Source: DATFVJ01 sp963826515 (GTDB lineage: Bacteria > Actinomycetota > Actinomycetes > Streptosporangiales > Streptosporangiaceae). From it: DNA of 64,000 nucleotides. Position 1 is the stretch's first letter. Each line of letters starts with the position of its first letter. The stretch covers positions 1,054,001 to 1,118,000 of the forward strand of contig CAWGXI010000012.1 of assembly GCA_963826515.1 (NCBI GenBank), written 5' to 3'. This document shows positions 27,697 to 36,820 of this stretch, in pieces. The notes under the pieces are model-generated. The model was not told the origin of the DNA. It worked only from the letters and a program-made list of their open reading frames with translations, and searched no databases. The translations under genes and the position numbers were made by a program.

Positions 27697-29017
27697 TCAC
27701 CCGATCAGCGCCTGATCTGTGATCATCAGCAGCCCTCTGGTATCGCGGGCGGGCCGCCGGCCGGCAAGCGGCGGATGAGGCGCCGTTCGGGTATCTCGGC
27801 CAGCCCGGCCGGGCCAGCGGCCCCTGGCGGCGGGGTGAGCCGGGGACCATAGCGCCTGGCCAGCGGGCCAGGCACTCAGCCCGTGGGCGAGCACGCTGAG
27901 CAGCACGGTGAAGGCGATCACGGTGACCGCGGGTTTCGCCACGGACCCGGTCACGTCCTCCAGCGCGAGTAGCCCGAAGACCACCGACGCCAGGCCGCGC
28001 GGGCCGAACCAGCCCACAAACAGCACGGCGGGCCGGCCGAGCCCTGCCCCCGCCAGCGCGACCGCCACCGGCAGCATCCGGATCACCGTCAGGCTGAGCA
28101 CCGCATACAGCACCGTCTGCCAGGTCAGGCTTTGCAGGGCCGGCACCACCGCGATCACCCCGAACATCAGCCAGACCAGCAGCGACAGCATGGTGCCGGT
28201 CTCTTCCACGAAGGGACCAGCTTCGCCGCCGGGCCGCCTGCAGCAGCGAAAGCCAGGCCGCCGGTGAATGCGGCGATGAACCCGTTGCCGTGCAGCGCCA
28301 CGGAGGTGGCGTAGCAGCACAGCGCCAGGCCCAGCACCGCGGCGCCGGCGAACCCCTCAGCCACCCAGCCGCGGCCACGGCCCACCTTGACCAGCCAGCC
28401 GCCGCCACCGCCGACCGTGGCCCCGACCAGCAGGCCGAGCGCCAGTTCGGCCACCGCCGACCCGGGCCCGGTGCTGGCGGCGTGCTCGGCGGTGGCCGCG
28501 CCGGCGAGGGCGACCATCACGAACGGGGTGGCGATCCCGTCGTTGAGCCCGCTCTCGACGTTGAGCAGCCGGCGGATCCTGGCTGGAACCGCCTGGTTGA
28601 CCATCACGGCCGCGCCGAGGGCGGCATCGGTCGGCGCGAGCGCCGCGCTGACCAGCAGGGCGAGCCAGATGTCGTTCCCCCGGGCAGGGTGAACGCGACC
28701 AGCGCGCCCAGGCCGATGGTCAGCGGCAGCCCGACGCCCAGCAGCCGCAGGCACGGCCCCATGTCCGCCCGCAGCTGATGCAGCCCGACCCGGGAAGCGT
28801 CCGAGAACAGCACCAGCGCCAGCGTCACCTCGGCCAGCACCTTCACCACTTCCCGGCTGGGTGTGATCCCCAGCGGCGCCAGCAGGCCATGGGTCAGCAG
28901 CACGCCCGCGGCGGTGAACACGATCGGCGCGGTCATGTCGAAGCTTTCCAGCCGCGCCGACAGCGTGCCCCACGCGAACACCAGCGCGGCGATGATCGCC
29001 AGATCCGCGACCGTCAT
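27697..29017 (-). pseudogene. CPA1-type Na+/H+ antiporter, two frameshifts
   Basis: Starts MTVADLAIIAALVFAWGTLS at 29017. The first frame gives LALVLFSDASRVGLHQL and ends in a GGGGG run near 28678. The second supplies NDIWLALLVSAALAPTDAAL then LLNVESGLNDGIATPFVMVA, the conserved ESGxND site. A missing base near 28205 switches to the third frame (FVEETGTMLSLLVWLMFGV, then FVGWFGPRGLASVVFGLL). NhaP-like antiporters exchange cytoplasmic Na+ or K+ for H+. With two shifts it should be non-functional unless these are sequencing errors. The upstream 87-aa gene ends 3 nt before its start, suggesting one transcript. Confidence 0.85.
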
Positions 29018-29019
29018 GA

Positions 29020-29283
29020 TCAGCCGGGTTCCGCCTCAGGATCCGCTGCACCGCGGTCCGTTCCCTGGTCCTGATTGACGGATACGAGCTCAACGCCCAG
29101 GTCCTGGATTTGCTCGATGAGCCCGAGCAGGTGCGCCTGATCGGTCACCTGGCCGGTCAGCACCGTCATGCCCGCAAGCCGCTGCAGCTGCATGCCTTCG
29201 AACAGGAATCCGAACGAATCGCCCAGCTCCCCGCGAAGTACAAGCCGGTACCTGCGGCCTTGCGCCCTGTTGCTGTCCATCAC
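29020..29283 (-). CDS. conserved small protein, 87 aa, preceding the antiporter
   Basis: MMDSNRAQGRRYRLVLRGEL, then DSFGFLFEGMQLQRLAGMTV and LTGQVTDQAHLLGLIEQIQD. An alpha/beta pattern with alternating hydrophobics and no membrane segment or signal. I do not recognise a named family. Its upstream region carries the island's type-B promoter arm, so it is a presumed member of that regulon, co-transcribed with the antiporter. Confidence 0.6.
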   Translation of the reverse strand: MMDSNRAQGRRYRLVLRGELGDSFGFLFEGMQLQRLAGMTVLTGQVTDQAHLLGLIEQIQDLGVELVSVNQDQGTDRGAADPEAEPG

Positions 29284-29284
29284 T

Positions 29285-29352
29285 GCGCAGGCTCACACTC
29301 GGGCAGGTGACCCGTCATCACCTGCCGGCCGGATTCACCTAGGGGAAGCTGC
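29285..29352 (-). promoter_or_regulatory. type-B promoter arm (single)
   Basis: Read on the minus strand: TTCCCCTAGGTGAA (29334-29347), 15 nt, then AGGTGATGACGGGTCACCT, an inverted repeat of AGGTGA/TCACCT with 7-nt spacing, then GAGTGTGAGCCTG. It matches the type-B arms at 34548, 38133 and 43919. It directly precedes the 87-aa gene. No type-A arm follows on the other side. Confidence 0.75.
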
Positions 29353-29480
29353 CGCCAGGCCAGACCCGGCTCGCACGTCCGGGCGCCGACCAGTCACAGA
29401 CGCAACACGGCGGGCAGGCCCGGCGGCGACGCCGGCCGACCCGGCCGGCGGCGCCTGGTGCGTTATCCCTTGGATGCCCG

Positions 29481-31820
29481 CTAGAGGAGGCCGAGATCGC
29501 GGCCGCGTTCGAGGGCGTCGGCCCGTGAGGAGACCCCGAGCTTGCGGTAGATCGACCTGACGTGGCTGTGGACCGTGTTGTGGGCCACATACAGCTCGCG
29601 GCCGATATCCCGCTCGGGCAGATTGCCGTGCAGCAGCCTGAGCACCCGCAGCTCCCGCTGCGTCAGCTCCTGATCTCCGGATCGGGCGCGGCGGATCTGT
29701 GGTGGCTGGTCGAGGGCAGCCAGCCTCCCGGCCAGGATCCCCGGATCCGGGCAGGATCCGAGGATGGATCTCGCCTCGGCGATCGCGTCCGCGGCGCGCT
29801 GGTGCTCGCCTAGGGCCCGGAGCACTGGCGCATGGCTGAGCAGCGCATTCGCCAGCTGGATGGGCTGGCCAAAGGTCCGCGAGAGGGCGACGCCGCGGTC
29901 GGTCAGCGGCAGTGCCTCCTCGGGCCTGCCGCGCGCCGCGAGCGATACTCCCAGCGCCAGCGGAGCCGCGCCGATGAGCTTCTCGGTGCTGTGCTCCCGC
30001 ACGAATTCGGCTGCCGTCTCAGCCAGCGCACGCTGTTCCTTCAGTTGGCCCCGCTCGCCGGCGATCCACGATCGGTAGGCCAGCGACGCCTCGCCAGCCA
30101 GCCACTGCGCGCTCGCGGGCGCCAGCGCCGCCGATTCCGCGAACCACCGGTCGGCCTCGTCCGGCTCACCCCGGAAGTACAGGCCCACTCCGACCGCCCA
30201 GCAAGCCAATGGCCGCCACGGCGACCCGGAGCCCTCAAGCTCGGCCGCCCGGCGGCCATTTTCCAGCTGGGCGCCGATATCTCCCCACGGGAAGCAGGCC
30301 CGCAGCATCGTCAGGCTCGCCTCGGCCGAGCTGAACCCGTCCGGCAGCGGCCCCGCGCCCAGATCGCCCAGCCGTTCGACCGCCGCGATGGCCCGCGCCG
30401 CCTCCTCCCGCCGAGCGGACAGCGAGAGCACCCACGCCTGAATCAGCAGCAGGTGCACGTCGCCGCCCAGTATCTCCTCGGGGAGCCGCCGGATCCAGGC
30501 CAGGACGGTGTCGTACCGGCTCGTGTTGGCGTAGCTGATCCATAGGCCTTGGATCAGCCCGGCAGCCTCGGCATAAGCACCGGCCTCGATCGCGTGGCGG
30601 ATCGCCTCGCCGGCCGTCCCGTGATCACGATGCCAGGCGTACGCGCGGCGGTGCAGCGCCGGAGCCAGGCCGGGCTCGCGCCGCTCGAGCTCCACCCGGA
30701 GCAGCTGAGCGAACAGGTGGTGAAAGCGGTACCACCCGTCGTCGTCGTCCAGCGGGACGAGGAAGAGGTTGGTCCGCGACAGCGCGTCGAGCACCGCGGC
30801 CGAGCCCTGCTGCTCCAGCACGGCATCGCACAGAGGGCCGGACAGCCGTTCGAGAACCGAAGTGCGGAGCATCAGCGCCTGCACCGGCGGGTCATGCGCC
30901 TGGAGCACTTCGGTCACCAGGAAATCGACCACGTGGCGGTTCGAGCCGCCGAATCTGCGCACCAAGGCGTGGCGGTCGGCAGCGTGCTGCAGCGACAGCG
31001 CCGCGAGGTAGAGCCCGGCCGGCCATCCCTCCGTCTTCCCCACCAGGCCTTCGACGTCCTCGGGCGTGAGGCCGAGCCCGAGGCGGCCGTTCAGGAAGGC
31101 GTCCGCCTCCCCGGACGTGAACCGCAGATCGCCGGCGCGCAGCTCCAGCAGCTCACCGTGCGCGCGCAGCGCAGCCACCGGCAGGACTGGCTCAGTCCTG
31201 CTCGCGAGCACGAGCTGGAACCCGGCCGGCGCATGATCGACGAACCAGCCGACACTGGCGCGGGCGGGGACGCTCGACAGCCGGTGGAAGTCATCCAGGA
31301 TGAGGGTGATCTCACCCTGGCCGTCCAGCTCGTTGACCAGGCGCGGCAGGACCACATCAACGACCGGCGCCACGACCGTATCCGCCGGCGCCGGCCTGGC
31401 GACTTCCGGGCTTGCCCGGCGCAGCGCCTCGATCGCATGCGACCAGAGGACCACCGGGTCGTTGTCGCCCTCGTCCAGCGTCAGCCACGCGACGGGTTTC
31501 CGTGCGGCCTCGGCCTCGCGCCACGCCGCCAGCAGGGTAGTCTTCCCGAAGCCCGCCGGACAGGCGACGAGAGTGAGCCTGCGGTCCGACCCGCTTCGAA
31601 GACGTTCCAGAAGGCGCCCGCGCGGAATCGTCTCCTTGCGCACGGCCGGCGGATGCAGTTTCGTGCCGACCAGGATCAGCTGCCCCGCGCCCTGCCGCGC
31701 ACCGTCGCCCGCGGCGGAGCCTTGCCGTTCAGAGGCGCCCTGGCGGGCCTGCGACACTAGCTGACGAAGCGGCCGGGCCGGTGCCCGCGCGCTGCCGGGC
31801 GGCTCCTGCCCAGGGCACAT
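29481..31820 (-). CDS. LuxR-family transcriptional regulator of the large ATP-binding (MalT-like) type
   Basis: 779 aa. N-terminal STAND-type NTPase with Walker A CPAGFGKTTLLAAW near residues 83-96 and Walker B ITLILDDFHRL. A middle winged-helix/TPR-like region follows, and a C-terminal LuxR helix-turn-helix: LTQRELRVLRLLHGNLPERD, then NTVHSHVRSIYRKLGVSSRA. MalT-like proteins are activated by a small ligand and ATP. It could be the local activator of the repeated promoter cassette, but only proximity supports that. The first 45 residues are Arg/Ala/Gln-rich and may not be translated. Confidence 0.9.
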   Translation of the reverse strand: MCPGQEPPGSARAPARPLRQLVSQARQGASERQGSAAGDGARQGAGQLILVGTKLHPPAVRKETIPRGRLLERLRSGSDRRLTLVACPAGFGKTTLLAAWREAEAARKPVAWLTLDEGDNDPVVLWSHAIEALRRASPEVARPAPADTVVAPVVDVVLPRLVNELDGQGEITLILDDFHRLSSVPARASVGWFVDHAPAGFQLVLASRTEPVLPVAALRAHGELLELRAGDLRFTSGEADAFLNGRLGLGLTPEDVEGLVGKTEGWPAGLYLAALSLQHAADRHALVRRFGGSNRHVVDFLVTEVLQAHDPPVQALMLRTSVLERLSGPLCDAVLEQQGSAAVLDALSRTNLFLVPLDDDDGWYRFHHLFAQLLRVELERREPGLAPALHRRAYAWHRDHGTAGEAIRHAIEAGAYAEAAGLIQGLWISYANTSRYDTVLAWIRRLPEEILGGDVHLLLIQAWVLSLSARREEAARAIAAVERLGDLGAGPLPDGFSSAEASLTMLRACFPWGDIGAQLENGRRAAELEGSGSPWRPLACWAVGVGLYFRGEPDEADRWFAESAALAPASAQWLAGEASLAYRSWIAGERGQLKEQRALAETAAEFVREHSTEKLIGAAPLALGVSLAARGRPEEALPLTDRGVALSRTFGQPIQLANALLSHAPVLRALGEHQRAADAIAEARSILGSCPDPGILAGRLAALDQPPQIRRARSGDQELTQRELRVLRLLHGNLPERDIGRELYVAHNTVHSHVRSIYRKLGVSSRADALERGRDLGLL

Positions 31821-32069
31821 GGCATTTAGCCTGCCAGTTGCGGTTTCCTGCGTCCAGAGGCCGAGAGTCCCTGCTCAGGCTGGCCTCTCTCGATATCCGG
31901 CCTCGCACCGGAAGATCCGGCCGATTCTCCTTCGCACCGACCGTCGCCTCCCCACCTCACAACCCACGCAGCGGGTGGTCGAACGCCAGCTCTTCCGGGT
32001 GCACGAAACTTGGCTATCTCATGCGGCCTGGGAGTATTCACGGAGGAGGCCGCCGGTCCGCTCGTGGCG

Positions 32070-33809
32070 TCAGATGTGCTCGAGCGCGCCGGGGCGCTGG
32101 GCCAGCTCGTCCTCCGCGTGGGCCACCATCGGCATGCCGCCCTGGCCCACGGCCAGCGGCGTCTTGTGGTAGCCGTGGTAGGTCATCATCCCCCCCGCCA
32201 GGAACGCCACGTCGTGCCATCCGTTGTGCTTCAGCACGCAGTAGGCGATGTAGCTGCGGAAACCGGACCGGCAGTAGGTGTACACCGGCTTGTCCCTGGG
32301 CACCTCATCCAGCCGGTGCCGCAGCTCGGTGAACGGGATGAGGACCGCCCCCGGAATGTGCCAGGCGCCGTACTCCTCCCGGGTGCGCACATCAAGGATC
32401 GTCACCTTCCCGGCGCAGTCCGGGTAGTCCTCCGGGTACCACAGGTTAATGTCGCCGCGCAGCAGGTTCGAACCCAGGAAGCCGGCCATGTTGACCGGGT
32501 CCTTCGCCGCCCCGAAAGGCGGGGCGTAGGCCAGCTCCAGGTGCTCCAGGTCGAACACCGTCAGCCCGGCGCGCAGCGCGACCGCCAGGACGTCGATGCG
32601 CTTGTCCACGCCGTCCCAGCCGAGCACCTGCGCGCCCAGCAGCTTGCCTCCGGCCGGGTCGAACAGCACCTTCAGGAACAGCGGCGCGGTGCCCGGATAA
32701 TAGGCGGCGTGCCCGTTCTGGTGGGTGTAGACCTTGCGGTAGTCCAGGCCGGCCGCGTCCAGCTCGGTCTCGGTCAGGCCGGTACCCCCGGCGGTCATGT
32801 CGAACACCTTGACCACGGCCGTGCCCTGGGTACCCCGGTAGCCGCCGACATCCTCGCGGCCGGCGATCGTGTCGGCGGCGATCCGGCCTTCCCGGTTCGC
32901 CGGCCCGGCCAGCATCGACAGCACAGGCTCCCCGGTCAGCAGGTGAGCGGTCTCCACCGCGTCCCCGGCGGCGAGGATGTCGGGTGCCGAGGTGCGCATC
33001 TGCGCATCGACCACGATGCCGCCGCGCGGCCCGATCTCCAGGCCGGCGTCCCGGGCAAGATCCACGTTGGGACGCGCCCCGGCTGCCATCACCACGACGT
33101 CAGCCTCGACTGACGTGCCGTCGGACAGATCGACTACGAGCCTGTCGTCTGCCCGCCGGCGGACCGCGGTGGCGGAGGTGCCGAGCCGCAGGTCCACCTC
33201 GTGGGTGGCGACGTGGTAGTCCAGGATCCGGGTCATCTCCGGGTCCAGCCACGGCATCAGCCGTTCGGTCCGCTCGATGACGGTGGTCGCCAGCCCGCGG
33301 TCCCGGAACGCTTCGGCGAGCTCCAGCCCGATGTAGCTGCCGCCGACGATGACCGCGCTGGTGGCGTCCTTGTCGAGCTGGGTGATGATCCGGTCCATGT
33401 CGGGGATGTTGCGCAGCACATCCACCCGCGGGTCATCCGCCCCCGGGATCGGCGGCCGGACCGGCTCGGCCCCCGGGCACAGCACCAGCTTGTCGTAGGA
33501 CTCCCGGTAGGTCCGCTCCTGCGCGAGGTCGTGCACCTCGACTTCCTTGGCGCCGCGGTCGATGTGGATCACGTCCTGTCCGGTCCGCACATCCAGCGCC
33601 AGGCTCCTGGCCAGGCTCTCGGGCGTCTGCAGCAGCAGGCTGTCCCGGTCCGGGATCACCCCGCCGATGTGGTACGGCAGGCCGCAGTTCGCGAACGAGA
33701 CGTAGTGGTCCCGCTCGAGCACGACGATCTCGGCTGACTCGTCGAGCCGCCGCAGCCGCGCACCCGTCGAGGCACCGCCCGCAACTCCCCCCACGATCAC
33801 CGTTTTCAT
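32070..33809 (-). CDS. CoA-disulfide reductase/NADH oxidase-like flavoprotein fused to rhodanese
   Basis: 579 aa. An N-terminal FAD-binding GGVAGGASTGARLRRLD and the single redox Cys at residue 42 (SFANCGLPY) mark the CoA-disulfide reductase/peroxide-reductase class. An NAD-binding VIVGGSYIGLELAEAF lies near 155, then the dimerisation domain (GTQGTAVVKVFDMTAGGTGL). The C-terminal rhodanese domain (VTILDVRTREEYGAWHIPGA) has the active Cys at 513 in YTYCRSGFRS. Such fusions reduce CoA persulfides/polysulfides or CoA disulfide with NAD(P)H, acting in sulfur and redox homeostasis. It is transcribed alone; the 250-bp space between it and the LuxR gene (31821-32069) contains no gene. Confidence 0.92.
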   Translation of the reverse strand: MKTVIVGGVAGGASTGARLRRLDESAEIVVLERDHYVSFANCGLPYHIGGVIPDRDSLLLQTPESLARSLALDVRTGQDVIHIDRGAKEVEVHDLAQERTYRESYDKLVLCPGAEPVRPPIPGADDPRVDVLRNIPDMDRIITQLDKDATSAVIVGGSYIGLELAEAFRDRGLATTVIERTERLMPWLDPEMTRILDYHVATHEVDLRLGTSATAVRRRADDRLVVDLSDGTSVEADVVVMAAGARPNVDLARDAGLEIGPRGGIVVDAQMRTSAPDILAAGDAVETAHLLTGEPVLSMLAGPANREGRIAADTIAGREDVGGYRGTQGTAVVKVFDMTAGGTGLTETELDAAGLDYRKVYTHQNGHAAYYPGTAPLFLKVLFDPAGGKLLGAQVLGWDGVDKRIDVLAVALRAGLTVFDLEHLELAYAPPFGAAKDPVNMAGFLGSNLLRGDINLWYPEDYPDCAGKVTILDVRTREEYGAWHIPGAVLIPFTELRHRLDEVPRDKPVYTYCRSGFRSYIAYCVLKHNGWHDVAFLAGGMMTYHGYHKTPLAVGQGGMPMVAHAEDELAQRPGALEHI

Positions 33810-34002
33810 CTCGCCACCTCAATCTGCCACGCCGCGGCCCGGCATCTCGCTGATAATTCAGGTGCCTGCGCCGGCCCCTCACCTGCCGGGATGAGACCCC
33901 TGGCGTCACCCAGACCAGGCAATCCCCGGTCAAAGCGCCGCGGATCGGCACTGGCAGGCCGTGCGCGGCGCACGGCGGCGGCCAGGGGCAGGCGGCCGGG
34001 GG

Positions 34003-34134
34003 TTACATCTCCTTGACCGCTTGCTGCAGAGCCTTGCCGATATCCTTCGGATCCACATCAAGCTCCTGGGCTGTCTGCTTCTCCGCCCGGGTCACCGCGT
34101 TCTCGATCGCTTCCTCGACCTTTGGGCCTGGTTG
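34003..34134 (-). pseudogene. C-terminal fragment of a DUF1269 protein
   Basis: The minus frame reads GPKVEEAIENAVTRAEKQTA, then QELDVDPKDIGKALQQAVKEM and TAA, nearly identical to the last 38 residues of the intact DUF1269 protein at 38285. It lies in the same frame as the preceding gene, separated by one TAG at 34138. Sequence after its stop also resembles that after the DUF1269 stop near 38791. Confidence 0.85.
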
Positions 34135-34137
34135 CTG

Positions 34138-34467
34138 CTACTGCCCGGCATCGCCGTCGTCGGCCAACTCGGCGGCCACCTCAATCGCGAAACCCAGCGC
34201 CCGGAGGATCTTCCCGCCTGCCGAGACCACCCGGGCCGTGCCCACCACCGGGGCAACCGCGATCATGACTCCCTGGACGTCGTCGGCGGTGACCCCGCTG
34301 TCCCCGGCGGCCCCGGCGTTGGCGAGGTAGGAGGCAGGCGGCGCGTCCACAGCGATCAGGGCGGCGATCCTGGCGAGCATGAGCTCGCGCGGGGCAAGAG
34401 AATTGTGCTCGACCGACGCCGCGGTGATGTCGGCGAGGGTGTCAAGAACAGGTGTATCGGCGGTCAT
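34138..34467 (-). CDS. carboxymuconolactone-decarboxylase-like protein
   Basis: 109 aa from ATG 34467, with GGAGGAGG about 5 nt upstream. Helical CMD/AhpD-like pattern (LAPRELMLARIAALIAVDAP, then GVTADDVQGVMIAVAPVVGT and GGKILRALGFAIEVA). The CxxC redox motif of AhpD is absent, so thiol peroxidase activity is not expected; such variants are uncharacterised. Its 5' leader and what follows its stop are copies of the DUF1269 locus, meaning this ORF occupies the middle of a duplicated DUF1269 gene. Confidence 0.7.
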   Translation of the reverse strand: MTADTPVLDTLADITAASVEHNSLAPRELMLARIAALIAVDAPPASYLANAGAAGDSGVTADDVQGVMIAVAPVVGTARVVSAGGKILRALGFAIEVAAELADDGDAGQ

Positions 34468-34566
34468 GGGGCCCCTCCTCCAGTTTCGCTGGCATCCTTT
34501 GCCAGGCGGTTCAGCGAATCCGCCGCAGCCGTTACCCGGCCACTGCATCGCGATCTCAGGCTCACG
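34468..34566 (-). promoter_or_regulatory. conserved 5' leader, copy 1 (possible cis-acting RNA)
   Basis: About 92 nt nearly identical (four substitutions) to the leader of the DUF1269 gene at 38186-38284, ending in a GGAGGAGG ribosome site. Three potential stem-loops are shared. The internal differences fall in a loop, outside the stems, or change C-G to U-G. Confidence 0.6.
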
Positions 34567-34885
34567 CCCAGGCAGGTGACCTGTCATCACCTAACCCTCG
34601 GATTCACCTAGGGGGAAGCCGCGGCCCGGACGGACCGGGCCCGAACGCCCGTCCGAGGGCTCACCCGCCGCCGCCGAGCGGCAGCACCACCGCCGGCCCG
34701 GCAGGCTAGACGCGAGCCGCCCGGCCGCCGGACCGGGGGCCCCGTCTCCACCAGGGCTGCCACCGCCGACCGCTGATCAGGACCCGCTCGGAGAGCCCCT
34801 CTTGCCCGGCCTCCCCGGCCGGCTCTGCGGTCGTCTCCCCTAGGTGAAAACGACGGGCAGGTGGTGACAGGTCACCTGCGGCCGC
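34548..34885. promoter_or_regulatory. bidirectional promoter cassette I
   Basis: Left (type-B) arm facing the CMD-like gene: TTCCCCCTAGGTGAA (34603-34617) and AGGTGATGACAGGTCACCT. Right (type-A) arm facing FUSC: TCCCCTAGGTGAAA near 34836-34849 and AGGTGGTGACAGGTCACCT, followed by GCGGCCGCGGAACGGTGGGG. A shared central block (CCGCTGATCAGGACC, 34769-34783) lies between. About 105 bp longer in the middle than cassettes II and III. Confidence 0.75.
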
Positions 34886-34986
34886 GGAACGGTGGGGCTG
34901 AGCGGTTCCCGGTCCGTGCCGTCGTCCGGTGCCGCCGCGGGAGGGCTGCTTCGCCGGTCCCAGGCCAAGGTGCTGAGAGGTGAGTC

Positions 34987-36087
34987 GTGAGCCAGGTGGC
35001 GAAGGTATTCCAGCTCAACTGGCAGGGATTCAACCTGCTCAGAGGTGCCATCATTGGGGTCGTCCTGGCGCTGCTGATTGTCGTGGGCGTGCTCCCTGCC
35101 GAGCGGAGGTACTTCCTCACTGCGATCTTCGGGGCGCTGATCATGGCGCTGAGTGACCCCGGCGGGAAGCGCGGCCCCCGGCTGGCCCGGATGGCGGTGA
35201 TGGCTGTGGCCGGTGCGCTGCTGACGGCCCTGGCGTTCGGCATCGGCGCCGGTGCCTGGGGGTTCGTGGTGCTGGCCGCCTTTGTAGCCACGTTGCTGGC
35301 CGGGCTGGCGGTGAAATACGGCCTGCACCGATTCGCCGCGGCTTATCTTCTCAACATCTGGTTCATCGTCGCCCTCGGCCTGCCGACTCTCATCGCGTTC
35401 GGCCTGCCGGGTTCCTTCCGGTCCGGCCTGATCCACTTCGAACCGTGGAAGCAGGCGCTGGCCTGGCTGGTCGGATCGGCGCTGGGGATCGCTTACACCT
35501 TCATCATGTGGCTGGTCCGCGGGCGAGGCACGCAGTCGCAGCCGGTCGCCGAGATCCCCGGGGATATCTCGCCGAGGCCGCTAACCCGGCCACTGATCCT
35601 TTTTGCGGTGATGCGGGCCGTTGCGGTGTCGGCCGCCGTCGCGATCGCCTTCGGGCTGAAGTTGCCCAGCGCCTACTGGATGCCCATCGCCGCCATCATT
35701 GCCATGAAGCCCAGCCTGCAGCAATCCACCCTCGTCGCCGTGCAGCGCATCACCGGGACGGTCGTGGGCGCCGCGGTAGCCGCGCTGTTCCTGCTGGCCG
35801 TCGACAACAGGACCGCACTCGAAGTGATCATCGTCGTCCTGTTCGCGCTGGCGATGTCGATCCGCACCGTGAGCTACACCTGGTACACCGCAGCCATGGC
35901 CGGAGCCATCCTGATCGCCGCGGATATTCCCCACCCGTCCAACCTTACCGACGAGGGACGGCGGATCCTGTGGACGCTCGCCGGGGTGGGGATCGCCGTC
36001 ATCGTCATGTTCCTGGCGGACCGGCTGCAAAAGCACGCCGCCCAAGCGGCACCGCAGGCACCTGCCCGCCCGGCCCCGGCGGCGTGA
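34987..36087 (+). CDS. FUSC-family (aromatic acid exporter-like) membrane protein
   Basis: 366 aa from GTG 34987 with GAGAGG upstream. Two blocks of about five transmembrane helices: AIIGVVLALLIVVGVLP to ALGLPTLIAFGLP, and the FUSC_2-type repeat AVMRAVAVSAAVAIAFGLKL, PSAYWMPIAAIIAMKPSLQQ, then a terminal RILWTLAGVGIAVIVMFLAD. Families with this fold export aromatic carboxylic acids or act in envelope maintenance. It is driven by the type-A arm of cassette I and followed after 49 bp by the K+ channel gene, probably one transcript. Confidence 0.88.
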   Translation: MSQVAKVFQLNWQGFNLLRGAIIGVVLALLIVVGVLPAERRYFLTAIFGALIMALSDPGGKRGPRLARMAVMAVAGALLTALAFGIGAGAWGFVVLAAFVATLLAGLAVKYGLHRFAAAYLLNIWFIVALGLPTLIAFGLPGSFRSGLIHFEPWKQALAWLVGSALGIAYTFIMWLVRGRGTQSQPVAEIPGDISPRPLTRPLILFAVMRAVAVSAAVAIAFGLKLPSAYWMPIAAIIAMKPSLQQSTLVAVQRITGTVVGAAVAALFLLAVDNRTALEVIIVVLFALAMSIRTVSYTWYTAAMAGAILIAADIPHPSNLTDEGRRILWTLAGVGIAVIVMFLADRLQKHAAQAAPQAPARPAPAA

Positions 36088-36136
36088 GCGGCCAGGGCGC
36101 CGTAGGCCTCACGCCAGGCACGCGACCGCTGGGGGG

Positions 36137-36706
36137 ATGAACATGGCCGGTGATACCTACCAGGAACTGCCGCCGTCAAAGCGACGGCGCCTCATCGTCC
36201 GGGCGGTGCTGCGCAGCCTCCTGTCCGCGACGGTGCTGGTGGTTCTGTACTACCTGCTTCCGCTGGACCGGCCGTTGAGTGCCGACACGGCGGTGCGTCT
36301 CCTGATCGGCCTGCTGGTCTTCGCGGGCGTCATGGTGTGGCAGGTCAGAAGAATCACTCGCGCGCGCTACCCGGGCGTGCAGGCAGTCGAGGCGCTGGGT
36401 TTGATCGTTCCCCTGTTCCTCCTGCTGTTCGCCTCGACGTACTTCCTGATGGAACGAGCCTCCGCGGCGGCCTTCACCCAGCCGCTGACCCGCACCGACG
36501 CCTTGTACTTCACGGTGACCGTCTTCTCGACGGTGGGTTTCGGGGACATCTCCCCGAAATCCGAGCCAGCCCGGGTGGTGCTCATCGTCCAGATGCTCGG
36601 CGACCTCGCAGTCCTGGGTGCCGGCATACGAGTGCTCCTGGGCGCCGTGCAGCGCGGCCGTCAGCAAAGACCGGACACCGGCGGCGGCGGCCCGGCCGCT
36701 ACGTGA
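36137..36706 (+). CDS. two-TM potassium channel family protein
   Basis: 189 aa. Two N-terminal helices (SLLSATVLVVLYYLLPL and LLIGLLVFAGVMVWQV), then VEALGLIVPLFLLLFASTYF. A pore helix leads to the selectivity filter TVFSTVGFGDISP, followed by VVLIVQMLGDLAVLGAGI. The filter TVGFGD is intact, so K+ selectivity is expected. No RCK/TrkA-N domain is present. It likely forms a tetrameric ion channel in the membrane, co-transcribed with FUSC. Confidence 0.88.
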   Translation: MNMAGDTYQELPPSKRRRLIVRAVLRSLLSATVLVVLYYLLPLDRPLSADTAVRLLIGLLVFAGVMVWQVRRITRARYPGVQAVEALGLIVPLFLLLFASTYFLMERASAAAFTQPLTRTDALYFTVTVFSTVGFGDISPKSEPARVVLIVQMLGDLAVLGAGIRVLLGAVQRGRQQRPDTGGGGPAAT

Positions 36707-36820
36707 CGGCCGCCCGGCAACCTCAACGACCGCGGCCTCATGCGCAGCAGAGTAGGTCACGCTGTGCATGGACGGGGCGCTGATGGCTGTCATCAGATGT
36801 GCCGGGATGCTGCTGCAGGA

